A DNA stretch of 64,000 nucleotides from Halalkalibacter hemicellulosilyticusJCM 9152 (GTDB taxonomy: Bacteria > Bacillota > Bacilli > Bacillales > Bacillaceae_D). The stretch covers positions 1 through 64,000 of the forward strand of contig NZ_BAUU01000018.1 in assembly GCF_000513115.1 (NCBI RefSeq), written 5' to 3'. Each line of letters begins with the position of its first letter. Within the stretch, counting starts at the first letter, position 1. Under the pieces are notes generated by a model, which did not search any database, had not been told where the DNA came from, and saw only the letters and a list, made by a program, of their open reading frames with translations. Below, piece after piece: positions 29,592 to 37,086 of the stretch. Made by a program: the position numbers and the translations under genes.

Positions 29592-30215
29592 ATGAAACCA
29601 AATGTTGTTATCTATCTATTATTCTCGTTATTTGTCATAGTCGTTAATTGGGAAGCTCAACATTCGCTTGCGGTAGCTGAGCTACATCAGGAGGTCAATG
29701 AAGAGGAAGCCATTCGCCTGCGCATTCTAGCCAATAGTGATTCTGTAGCCGATCAAGCATTAAAGCGCGATATACGGGATCGAGTAAATGATGCGATTAC
29801 GGAATGGGTGTTACGTATAGATGATATGGAAGAAGCAAAGGCGACGATTGAAGCTAATTTAGTTGAAATTGAGAAGATTGTTGCACAAGAATTAGAGCGT
29901 TATGGCTTAGAGCAAGACTATGAGGTCGACTTTGATGCCGTTAATTTCCCGACGAAGCTCTATGGTCACCTTGTCTATCCAGCAGGTACATATGATGCTG
30001 TATTAATTACGCTCGGAAAAGGAAATGGTGAGAATTGGTGGTGTGTCTTATTCCCACCTCTCTGCTTTCTTGATATGGCGAATGGAGATGCGATAGAGGC
30101 AACGGATGATGAATCTGAAGAGGAATTCGTTGAGGAAACAGAAGAAGATGAGATTGAAGTTTCGTTTTTCTTTGTTGAGTGGTTTAGTGGGTTATTTGAG
30201 CGTATATTCGGATAG
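29592..30215 (+). CDS. spoIIR: Stage II sporulation protein R
   Basis: Signalling protein made in the forespore and secreted into the space between the membranes, where it triggers SpoIIGA to process pro-SigE in the mother cell. The 207-residue product has an N-terminal hydrophobic segment (VVIYLLFSLFVIVVNW), the conserved IRLRILANSDSVADQALKRD block, and WWCVLFPPLCFLD with the paired Cys residues. The acidic C-terminus ends FFVEWFSGLFERIFG. ATG 29592 is preceded by GGGGCGGTG. A SigF promoter lies directly upstream. The position after prfA-prmC matches B. subtilis. Confidence 0.95.
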   Translation: MKPNVVIYLLFSLFVIVVNWEAQHSLAVAELHQEVNEEEAIRLRILANSDSVADQALKRDIRDRVNDAITEWVLRIDDMEEAKATIEANLVEIEKIVAQELERYGLEQDYEVDFDAVNFPTKLYGHLVYPAGTYDAVLITLGKGNGENWWCVLFPPLCFLDMANGDAIEATDDESEEEFVEETEEDEIEVSFFFVEWFSGLFERIFG

Positions 30216-30279
30216 GATGCATAAATGAGACAAGCCTAGCATATAGATTAGTAAGCTAGTAGAAAGGAAGTGGCTTGCT

Positions 30280-30720
30280 ATGGCGATGGTTGTCCGAAAG
30301 GCAAAGCAAGAGGATTTGTTGAAAGTGCAGCGGTTAGTTGCGAAAGCTGGATTACGAGATGAAGGTATTGAACATATAATTGAACATTTCTTAATTGTTG
30401 AAAACGATGCCGAGCAGCTAATTGGAACGGTAGGAATTGAAATGTATGAGGAAGTAGGTCTATTAAGGTCACTCGTTTTGCAATCACCTGAATGGGATGC
30501 AAAGCTAAGCTTAGAATTCCTGCAATTAACGTTGAAATATGCTGAAGAACAGAAGCTTAAGGCTGTTTATTTATGTGCGAAGGCGACTAGTGCATTGTTT
30601 CATCAGCTAGGATTTAGAGAGGTAGTTAAAGAACGTATTCCGAAAGAGATCCAAGAATCAGCTCATTTCAAAAAGCATCAAACGGCTGATGTGAAAATTT
30701 GGTGTTGCCCTATTGTCTGA
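30280..30720 (+). CDS. GNAT family N-acetyltransferase (YwlB type)
   Basis: A 146-residue acetyltransferase-like protein. It has the GNAT pattern: VRKAKQEDLLKVQRLVAKAG at the start, a central beta strand GLLRSLVL with the expected acetyl-CoA region after it, and ALFHQLGFREV at the C-terminal side. The usual Q/RxxGxG/A acetyl-CoA loop is not conserved (QSPEWDAKL instead), so enzymatic activity is uncertain. It occupies the place of ywlB between spoIIR and ywlC. ATG 30280 follows AGAAAGGAAG. Confidence 0.75.
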   Translation: MAMVVRKAKQEDLLKVQRLVAKAGLRDEGIEHIIEHFLIVENDAEQLIGTVGIEMYEEVGLLRSLVLQSPEWDAKLSLEFLQLTLKYAEEQKLKAVYLCAKATSALFHQLGFREVVKERIPKEIQESAHFKKHQTADVKIWCCPIV

Positions 30721-30730
30721 AAGGGGTTAC

Positions 30731-31017
30731 TTATCTACAGGTTATTCACAAGTGTGGATAACCTCATTTGCATTGAAAGAACAAGTAGAACGAAAATAAG
30801 AAGAAAGAAGATGTTGTAACAAGTCGATTTGATAAAAAAAACCGAGATTACGTCGAAATATGAATGGAATATTGACATCGTTTGACTTCCCTTGCAAAAT
30901 GGAGAAGTTAGGAGCGATGAAAATTGAGTTATAAACAAACAAAACGATGGATTGTGGATAAAGAGGATCAACTTTTACATAAAAGTAGTGAAATAAAGGA
31001 AGCAGCGTTGTGGATAA
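30731..31017. promoter_or_regulatory. DnaA-box cluster at the start of ywlC
   Basis: Three boxes 11 bases apart: TTATCTACA (30731-30739), TTATTCACA (30742-30750) and TGTGGATAA (30753-30761, perfect, inverted). Two more perfect inverted boxes lie inside the ywlC coding start, at 30953-30961 and 31009-31017. The ywlC upstream region is one of the DnaA-box clusters bound by DnaA in B. subtilis, so the site is probably conserved and functional. Confidence 0.82.
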
Positions 31018-31961
31018 AAAAAGGTGAGGTGATTGCCTTTCCAACGGAGACGGTGTATGGACTTGGCGCAAATGCTCTTGATGAAAAAGCAATTCAAAAA
31101 ATTTTTCAAGCAAAGGGAAGACCGAGTGATAACCCATTAATTGTCCACATTGCTAAGGAAGAGCAGTTAAAGGATTTAGTGACGGACGTTCCGTTAGTAG
31201 CGAAAAAGCTAATAAATGCCTTTTGGCCGGGACCATTGACGATAATTCTAAAGCGCACCAATAGCATAGCAGAGAGTGTAACAGCGGGATTGGACACAGT
31301 TGGAATACGAATGCCATCACATTCAATCGCTTTAAGTCTTATAGAAGCAGCAGGTGTACCGATTGCCGCTCCAAGTGCTAATCAATCGGGTAAGCCAAGT
31401 CCGACAACTGCAAACCACGTTATTCATGATCTAGATGGAAAGATTGCTGGAGTTGTTGACGGAGGTGTAACGGGTGTCGGTGTTGAATCAACAGTTGTTG
31501 ATTGTTCTGTGGATAGAGTGATGCTCTATCGACCAGGCGGTGTCACGAAGGAAGAGATTGAGGACGTGATCGGTGCGATTGAAGTCGATCCTTCTTTGCA
31601 TGCTGAAACAGAAGCGCCACGTTCACCTGGAATGAAATATACCCACTATGCGCCAACGGGCCAACTGTATATTGTTTCTGACTGTAGGAAAATCAAGGAT
31701 TATGTACAGGAGGCTAGAATAAAGGGGCATCGTGTTGGCGTGTTAACGACGGAAGAAAGGGTAGCTGAATATGATGCTGATATTGTTGTCGCCTGTGGAA
31801 AAAGAGATGATCTATCAACAGTAGCGCAGAAGCTATATGACAGCTTACGGGCATTTGATGGGCAAAAGGCTGAAATTATTTATACAGAAGCGTTTCCGAA
31901 AGAAGGAATTGGCATTGCGGTTATGAACCGACTTGAGAAGGCGGCTGATGGGGTTATTTAG
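30924..31961 (+). CDS. ywlC: Threonylcarbamoyl-AMP synthase (Sua5/YwlC)
   Basis: Makes threonylcarbamoyl-AMP from threonine, bicarbonate and ATP for the t6A37 modification of tRNAs reading ANN codons. The 345-residue protein is the long Sua5 form: a YrdC domain (about 25-205) with GEVIAFPTETVYGLGANA, GRPSDNPLIVHI and APSANQSGKPSPTTA, followed by a linker (SPGMKYTHYAPTG) and the C-terminal Sua5 domain. The start is TTG 30924, eight bases after AGGAG. Its first 30 codons contain two DnaA boxes, so protein and regulatory sequence overlap. Confidence 0.94.
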   Translation: MSYKQTKRWIVDKEDQLLHKSSEIKEAALWIKKGEVIAFPTETVYGLGANALDEKAIQKIFQAKGRPSDNPLIVHIAKEEQLKDLVTDVPLVAKKLINAFWPGPLTIILKRTNSIAESVTAGLDTVGIRMPSHSIALSLIEAAGVPIAAPSANQSGKPSPTTANHVIHDLDGKIAGVVDGGVTGVGVESTVVDCSVDRVMLYRPGGVTKEEIEDVIGAIEVDPSLHAETEAPRSPGMKYTHYAPTGQLYIVSDCRKIKDYVQEARIKGHRVGVLTTEERVAEYDADIVVACGKRDDLSTVAQKLYDSLRAFDGQKAEIIYTEAFPKEGIGIAVMNRLEKAADGVI

Positions 31962-32085
31962 CGCTTCTGAGAGGAATCGATGTGTCGAATATCCTCGAAA
32001 TTCATCATGTGAGCGCTTTCGAAGGTATTTAGAGCGCTTATGCTAATTTAGGAAGCGCTTCCACTAAAAAATAGAGCGCTTTCAA
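31961..32085. repeat. Family D phased GCGCTT repeat, copy 1
   Basis: GCGCTT boxes start at 32013, 32034, 32055 and 32076, each exactly 21 bases apart, with a further one at 31961. The contexts are GAGCGCTTTC, GAGCGCTTA, AAGCGCTTCC and GAGCGCTTTC. It lies between convergent genes. Confidence 0.8.
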
Positions 32086-32098
32086 ACACTTGCACAAC

Positions 32099-32126
32099 AC
32101 AAGAGCCATCGAAACGGCTCTTGCAA
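32099..32126. terminator. Short hairpin between ywlC and the CDF gene
   Basis: AAGAGCCATCG and CGGCTCTTG-type arms (AAGAGCC / GGCTCTT) around ATCGAAAC form a stable short stem; a T-tract is lacking, so terminator function is uncertain. Confidence 0.45.
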
Positions 32127-32131
32127 CTTCA

Positions 32132-33040
32132 TTAAACGGCCCACTTCTCATCTTTTGTAAAGGAGATGGTTAGCCATTTTTGATACGGTAAGTGGTCGGT
32201 TGCACGTTTAATTTTCTCACGGATGTCGTCTTGCTGGTCGACAGTTTGTATCAAGGAATGTTCATTTAAAATAAAGTCAACCTCGACAAAGAGTGTGCCA
32301 CCGACTTTGGCTAAGCGGACATACATTTTCTCTATTTTTTCTTCTTGTTTGATCGTGTTAAATAGCTGCTCATAGTTTGCTTGTATAGACTCTTCTGGTG
32401 CCATTTCTAGTATTTCGCGACACGCTTTGACCATTTCAGTAATAGGGACCTTCAAAAAGGCTCCAGCAACTATTATGACCATGAGTGGATCAATATACGG
32501 TGTGAAATGAGCATAGGATGTAGATGAGACGAGTAAAGCCACTATAAAACCGAGTAACACAGCCGCGCTTAAATACATATCCATTTTCCACTGATTGGCT
32601 TCGGCTTGAACGAAGCCCAATTGGCTGCTTTCTTTCTTCAAATGCATATATACACCGAAGCAGAGTACAGTTGATAGCAAGGCATACAACATAGCGTAGC
32701 CGAAGTTGACCTCAGCTCCACCTGAAAAAAGCGTCATCCCTGAAGAGATAATAGCTGTGATACATAACAGCAAAATAGCTGTATATTTGACTAAAAGTAC
32801 AATAGGCTCGACCATTTGCTTTCCAAAAGGGAAGCGTTTGGAATCTCGTTTGCGAATGAAATTAGCACTTAATAGAGATAGGAATGATAATTTCACACTT
32901 ATTAATGAATAGAGACCATCAAAAACGACCATTTGTGAGGAAATAAGAAAACCCCAAATGATCGCAATAACCGCAAGTAGAAGCGCCCCGTAGATGGAAA
33001 GCTGAAGCAATTGCTTTTCCTTTTTGTGAGACGTATTCAT
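32132..33040 (-). CDS. Cation diffusion facilitator family transporter
   Basis: A 302-residue inner-membrane metal-cation/proton antiporter type protein. Five to six transmembrane segments fill residues 12-200, with the CDF-type VFDGLYSLISV in the second helix, where Asp normally binds the metal; the cytoplasmic C-terminal domain follows. The metal is unknown; a second metal ligand of the HxxxD kind is not obvious (AEANQWKMDMYLSA). It lies 23 bases after the frameshifted TetR gene, with a palindromic operator between them, so it was probably the repressed partner. Confidence 0.82.
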   Translation of the reverse strand: MNTSHKKEKQLLQLSIYGALLLAVIAIIWGFLISSQMVVFDGLYSLISVKLSFLSLLSANFIRKRDSKRFPFGKQMVEPIVLLVKYTAILLLCITAIISSGMTLFSGGAEVNFGYAMLYALLSTVLCFGVYMHLKKESSQLGFVQAEANQWKMDMYLSAAVLLGFIVALLVSSTSYAHFTPYIDPLMVIIVAGAFLKVPITEMVKACREILEMAPEESIQANYEQLFNTIKQEEKIEKMYVRLAKVGGTLFVEVDFILNEHSLIQTVDQQDDIREKIKRATDHLPYQKWLTISFTKDEKWAV

Positions 33041-33063
33041 GTTAGTACCTCCATTTTTATATT

Positions 33064-33650
33064 TTATGACTGATTGTCAGTCAGTGAACTCGAAATAAAA
33101 AGTAGTAGCTGTTGCTTCACATCATGAACAGAAGTCGTTTGTTGATTCCCAAAAAAATAAGACTCCGCTGTCGATTCTATCAAATTGATGATCATTTTAG
33201 TTAAAGATGAGAGTTCGATTTTTGATTGAATCAGACCTTCATCGATACCTTTTTTCAATTGAGATTCAATCCAGCTGTAATAAGGAGCGTACATTTCCTC
33301 CCAGCGTTCATACGTATGATAATAGGCGAGTCCGGAATAACAAAGCTTAATCAATTCATCATATTGATCTGTAATCGCAAACGTCTCGTCGATAACAACA
33401 GTGAGTATCTCTATCGTTGAGGTATGATCGTCTACGTTTTTTGAATCGATTCAAATAGGGTCGTTAGAATGCGTTCAGCAATTGCTGGAACTAGTTCATT
33501 CTTAGATTTGAAATATAAATAGAATGTTCCTTGAGCTACGCCGGCTTGTTTGACGATATCAGAAACAGAAGTGTGCTCAAAGCCTTTTTCTTTAAAACGG
33601 GTAATCGCTGCATCAACGATAAGTGGTAATTTATTTGCTTTTTTGGCCAT
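33064..33650 (-). pseudogene. TetR family regulator, frameshifted
   Basis: Two fragments of one TetR protein. The first (from ATG 33650, with AGGAGG seven bases upstream) holds the complete helix-turn-helix: DAAITRFKEKGFEHTSVSDI and GVAQGTFYLYFKSKNELV. It stops at a TAG just after a run of six A (minus strand, about 33434-33441). With seven A the frame continues as QKNVDDHTSTIEIL into the ligand-binding part ending at 33064, giving 195 residues. As written it is a truncated 75-residue product without a dimerisation domain. It shares an operator type with the CDF gene downstream. Confidence 0.82.
33067..33083. promoter_or_regulatory. TetR-type operator before the CDF gene
   Basis: TGACTGA-TTG-TCAGTCA is a perfect inverted repeat. 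It overlaps the last codons of the TetR gene and lies 27 bases before the CDF start. It matches the site at 33676 in 15 of 17 bases. Confidence 0.65.
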
Positions 33651-33675
33651 GTATCTTCCTCCTATAATCAAAAAG

Positions 33676-33692
33676 TGACTGACTGTCATTCA
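33676..33692. promoter_or_regulatory. TetR-type operator before the tetR gene
   Basis: TGACTGA-CTG-TCATTCA, an inverted repeat with one mismatch, lies 26 bases upstream of the regulator start, as expected for autoregulation. Confidence 0.65.
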
Positions 33693-33801
33693 TTAAGAGT
33701 ATAGCAATAAATAAGATGATTTGCAAATGCTGACAAGTACTTACTGTTTTTAAGCCGTTTTGTTACGATCATGTTAGAGTTTATTAGGAGAGGAGTGAAC
33801 G

Positions 33802-33909
33802 ATGCGAATGAAGATTGAAATGAAGGCAAAATGGACAAATGTCCTTATTCAAGCATTTGATCCAATAGGTGAAATACTTTACGAGGAAGTCGTAGCACTC
33901 GCTCATTGA
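33802..33909 (+). CDS. Possible 35-residue small protein
   Basis: ATG 33802 follows a strong ribosome site (GGAGAGGAGTGAACG) and opens a frame of 36 codons ending TGA 33907-33909. The product begins MRMKIEMKAKWTNVL and ends EEVVALAH. It has no membrane segment or known motif. It lies 70 bases before mntP and could be a small protein or a leader peptide. The ribosome site is the main support. Confidence 0.45.
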   Translation: MRMKIEMKAKWTNVLIQAFDPIGEILYEEVVALAH

Positions 33910-33979
33910 CTTCATTTTCACGTCTTTTTCCTACTGTTTGTGCATACATATGGACTAGCACGGACAAGGAGTGAGCGAG

Positions 33980-34519
33980 ATGGCGGAATGGGTCACGTTA
34001 ATGATCATGGCATGTGCACTTGGGATGGATGCTTTTTCTGTTTCACTTGGAATGGGAATGGCGGGACTACGTATCATGCAAATTTTCCGTATCGGTCTTG
34101 TGATCGGTGCGTTTCATATCGTTATGCCATTACTTGGGATGGTGACAGGTAAATGGCTTTCACAATATGTTGGTATGATAGCTCACTATGTTGGCGGTGG
34201 GCTTCTTCTATTCATAGGTGTGCAGATGGTCATAAGTGCGTGGCGTCAAGAGGAAGAATCGCTCTTGCAGCCAGTCGGTTGGGGCTTAATGCTATTTGCC
34301 ATTAGTGTTAGCTTAGATAGCTTTTCGGCAGGTTTAAGCTTGGGTATTCTTGGAGCAAAGACGTTAATGACGGTTGGGATGATTGGCTTGATTAGCATGC
34401 TACTTGCTTGGGTAGGTCTAATCGTAGGAGCTAGATTTCAGCATGTAATTGGTTCATACAGTGAATTGTTAGGAGGATGTATTTTAATTGGCTTTGGCGG
34501 AAAGCTGCTTTTTATGTGA
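33980..34519 (+). CDS. mntP: Manganese efflux pump MntP
   Basis: Exports Mn2+ to prevent toxicity. The 179-residue protein has six transmembrane helices and the duplicated DUF204 motif: GMDAFSVSLGMG in helix 1 and SLDSFSAGLSLG in helix 4, with the Asp residues needed for transport. ATG 33980 is chosen because AAGGAG lies eight bases upstream; GTG 33971 is too close to it. No yybP-ykoY manganese riboswitch was recognised upstream. Located as ywlD in B. subtilis. Confidence 0.93.
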   Translation: MAEWVTLMIMACALGMDAFSVSLGMGMAGLRIMQIFRIGLVIGAFHIVMPLLGMVTGKWLSQYVGMIAHYVGGGLLLFIGVQMVISAWRQEEESLLQPVGWGLMLFAISVSLDSFSAGLSLGILGAKTLMTVGMIGLISMLLAWVGLIVGARFQHVIGSYSELLGGCILIGFGGKLLFM

Positions 34520-34625
34520 CTAAAGGCTCATCTTAAATGATATAGGTTTTTGAAGAGGTCTATGGTAAAATTAAGGGCATACTAACGATATTCGCCATAA
34601 TCTGCTTGAAAAGGAGGTTTAGTGA

Positions 34626-35072
34626 GTGAAACGCGTTCTATTTATTTGTACGGGAAACACTTGCAGAAGTCCTATGGCTGAAGCACTGTTGCGGGACAAA
34701 ATGGGAGAAGCAATTGAAGTGAAATCAGCAGGCTTACATGCTTCGACTATGTCAGCTCTTTCAGAAGGGACAAGAACCGTACTAGAAGAGAAAGGGATCT
34801 TTGTTGCCCATTCTGTTCAAGAATTGACAGAAGATTTAATCGATTGGGCCGATTTACTGTTAACAATGACAGAGTCGCATAAGCAATCGATCCAAGTGTT
34901 TTTTCCAGAAGTGAAGGAGAAGCTTTTTACGTTAAAGGAATTTGCTTATGATCAGGAGGAGGACAGCGATATTGCTGATCCGTTTGGGGGGAGTTTAGAG
35001 CAATATCGTACAGTTGCAGAAGAGATAGAAGGGTGTTTGGAACCCCTAATTGAAAAATTAAACAAGAAGTAA
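34626..35072 (+). CDS. ywlE: Protein arginine phosphatase YwlE
   Basis: Low-molecular-weight phosphatase that removes phosphate from phosphoarginine, opposing McsB and the Clp-dependent marking of proteins. The 148-residue protein has the P-loop CTGNTCRSPMAEAL with nucleophile Cys8 and Arg14; Thr12 inside the loop is the residue that makes YwlE specific for arginine phosphate. The general acid is in DIADPFGG. GTG 34626 follows AAGGAGG. It is 12 bases before the chemoreceptor gene, so the two are probably co-transcribed. Confidence 0.94.
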   Translation: MKRVLFICTGNTCRSPMAEALLRDKMGEAIEVKSAGLHASTMSALSEGTRTVLEEKGIFVAHSVQELTEDLIDWADLLLTMTESHKQSIQVFFPEVKEKLFTLKEFAYDQEEDSDIADPFGGSLEQYRTVAEEIEGCLEPLIEKLNKK

Positions 35073-35084
35073 GAGGTGGCTCAT

Positions 35085-36386
35085 ATGGCAGAGGAGAAAA
35101 AGAAGTATCAATTAAGTATTCGCAAGAAGCTAGTATTTGGTGTAAGTGGACTATCATTAGTAACATTCGGTACGAGTGCAATTTTTATTTTTATTCTTGG
35201 TGATTTCTTGTTAGATATATTAGGCGTTAGCTTGCAAACGCTTATTTTGCTTACATTGCTTAAAGGTGTTCTTTGGAGCTCGGTCTTAGGTTATTTCGCA
35301 GCACCTTATATTACAAAACCAATTCGTGAGTTAGAACAATCAGCAAGACTGGCGGCGGCTGGTAATATACAACAGGATATCACGGTGACGAAATCAGATG
35401 ATGAAATTCGTTCACTTGGGTTAGCCTATAATGAGATGCTAGCGAATCTACGAAATATGGTGAGGGATATTGATCATAATTTCGAGCAAACGAATGCGAA
35501 AGTAACAGAAATGGAGCAGTCCTCACAATTAGCGCAGCAAAAAGCAGAGGAAATTGGAGCGACGATTCAAGAAATATCAGAAGGAGCTGAACAGTCGGCT
35601 GTCGCATTGAGTGGGACAGTTGGCTTAATGGAAGAGTTAACAGACATTGCTGGAGAGGTTCAATCACGTGCACAAACATCGAAGAAATCATCAGATGAAA
35701 TGGTACATACGTTAAAGGATAGCCGGGAAATCTTTGATTCATTAGTGAATGGGATTAAGCAATTAGCAACGGATAACCAGCAGTCTTTGAAGGCAGTTAG
35801 TCAATTAGAAGAGCAAGCGAAGCAGGTTGGTGATATTATTTCATTAGTTGGAGATATTGCCGGTCAAACGAATTTACTTGCTCTGAATGCATCGATCGAA
35901 GCGGCGCGTGCTGGTGAACAAGGAAAGGGATTCGCGGTAGTTGCGGATGAAGTTCGGAATTTAGCTGATGAAAGTGGACAAGCTGTACAAAATATAACTG
36001 AGCTCATTCATAGCATGCAATCAGAGGTGCAAAATGTTGTCAAGCAGATTGGTGATCAAGTCGACTTTGCACGTGAGCAATCGGAAAAAGGGACAACGAC
36101 GAATGAAGCGATTGCCAATGTTGAACAGTCTGTCTTGGAAGTGGCGGACGTAATTGCCGATATTTCGACGATGATTCACCGACAAATGGATGCGATTAAG
36201 AAATCCAGTGGACAGTCTAAAGAAGTGGCGGCAACGATTGCTGAAACGACAACAGCAAGTACAGAAAAGGTAGCGACGATCACTTCTGAGCAAGCGCAAG
36301 TCATTGATCAAATGTCAGAAACAGCTAATTTGCTCTCTAGTCAATCAAAAAAATTGAAAGTGACAATCGAACGATTTACGATATAA
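35085..36386 (+). CDS. Methyl-accepting chemotaxis protein without a large sensor domain
   Basis: A 433-residue chemoreceptor. Two transmembrane helices (about 16-37 and 49-72) are joined by a loop of only about ten residues, so there is no extracellular ligand domain. A HAMP domain (about 73-125) and a long coiled-coil signalling domain follow, with the hallmark tip [19 protein letters not shown] around residue 270 and methylation helices rich in Gln/Glu pairs. Sensing is presumably through the membrane, HAMP or a partner. ATG 35085 follows AAGAGGTGG. It stands between ywlE and ywlG, where B. subtilis has rpiB (ywlF). Confidence 0.9.
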   Translation: MAEEKKKYQLSIRKKLVFGVSGLSLVTFGTSAIFIFILGDFLLDILGVSLQTLILLTLLKGVLWSSVLGYFAAPYITKPIRELEQSARLAAAGNIQQDITVTKSDDEIRSLGLAYNEMLANLRNMVRDIDHNFEQTNAKVTEMEQSSQLAQQKAEEIGATIQEISEGAEQSAVALSGTVGLMEELTDIAGEVQSRAQTSKKSSDEMVHTLKDSREIFDSLVNGIKQLATDNQQSLKAVSQLEEQAKQVGDIISLVGDIAGQTNLLALNASIEAARAGEQGKGFAVVADEVRNLADESGQAVQNITELIHSMQSEVQNVVKQIGDQVDFAREQSEKGTTTNEAIANVEQSVLEVADVIADISTMIHRQMDAIKKSSGQSKEVAATIAETTTASTEKVATITSEQAQVIDQMSETANLLSSQSKKLKVTIERFTI

Positions 36387-36418
36387 AGGTATTCATGTCA
36401 TACTGTAAGGAGGCATAG

Positions 36419-36970
36419 ATGGAGCCGTTCACAAAACAACTATCTATTGATTTAAAGGTGGCATTAGCTGACTTGCAGCAGGCTTTTCCTTTTACAGAGG
36501 ATTCCTTACTCGTCGTAGGAACTAGTACGAGTGAAGTTATTGGCTCACAAATTGGTTCGAAGGGTTCAGAGACAGTAGCGGATACGATCTTTCAAGTATT
36601 GTCAAAAATCCGGACGCTTACGAATGTACAGCTTGCTTTTCAATGCTGTGAACATTTGAATCGTGCGCTTGTTGTTGAACGCAAGACAGCGCGTGAGCGT
36701 CGCTATGAGATTGTTAGTGCAATTCCAATTCGGACAGCAGGAGGGGCTATGGCAACTCATGCATTCGGACAAATGGAAGACCCTGTTCTTGTTGAAGCGA
36801 TTCAAGCTGAGATCGGAATTGATATCGGTGATACGTTTATTGGGATGCATCTTCGTCCTGTTGCTGTACCACTAAGAAGTACCGTTAAAGAAATAGGTCA
36901 AGCTCATGTAACGATGGCTTACACAAGACCGAGGCTTATTGGTGGTGTTCGTGCCGTCTACCACGAATGA
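36419..36970 (+). CDS. ywlG: DUF436/TIGR01440 family protein YwlG
   Basis: A 183-residue conserved protein of the YwlG (TIGR01440) family. Typical sequence features are VVGTSTSEVIGSQIGSKGSE near residue 30, LNRALVVERKTA around 78 and IGMHLRPVAVPLR near 140. No enzymatic role is established. It lies before glyA as in B. subtilis. ATG 36419 follows GTAAGGAGGCATAG. Together with ywlE and the chemoreceptor it may form one transcription unit. Confidence 0.88.
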   Translation: MEPFTKQLSIDLKVALADLQQAFPFTEDSLLVVGTSTSEVIGSQIGSKGSETVADTIFQVLSKIRTLTNVQLAFQCCEHLNRALVVERKTARERRYEIVSAIPIRTAGGAMATHAFGQMEDPVLVEAIQAEIGIDIGDTFIGMHLRPVAVPLRSTVKEIGQAHVTMAYTRPRLIGGVRAVYHE

Positions 36971-37024
36971 ATCTGAATAAAAAATAGTTTTTTTAAAATA
37001 ATGTACGGATTTGGAGCCGTCTTA

Positions 37025-37033
37025 TGTTAGAAT
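37025..37033 (+). promoter_or_regulatory. Extended -10 promoter of glyA
   Basis: TGTTAGAAT (TGn plus TAGAAT) lies about 50 bases before the glyA start; the -35 match (ACGGAT) is poor. Confidence 0.45.
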
Positions 37034-37086
37034 ATATTCTGAGATAGGACGGTTTCGTTCAAATTCCGAAAGATGAAAGGAAGGGT

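Noticed and set aside
31961-32085. GCGCTTTC boxes as a row of CcpA cre sites
   Set aside because: The 14-base contexts (e.g. TGTGAGCGCTTTCG) miss required A positions of TGNAANCGNNNNCA, the boxes lie between convergent genes, and the constant 21-base phase is not a feature of cre sites.
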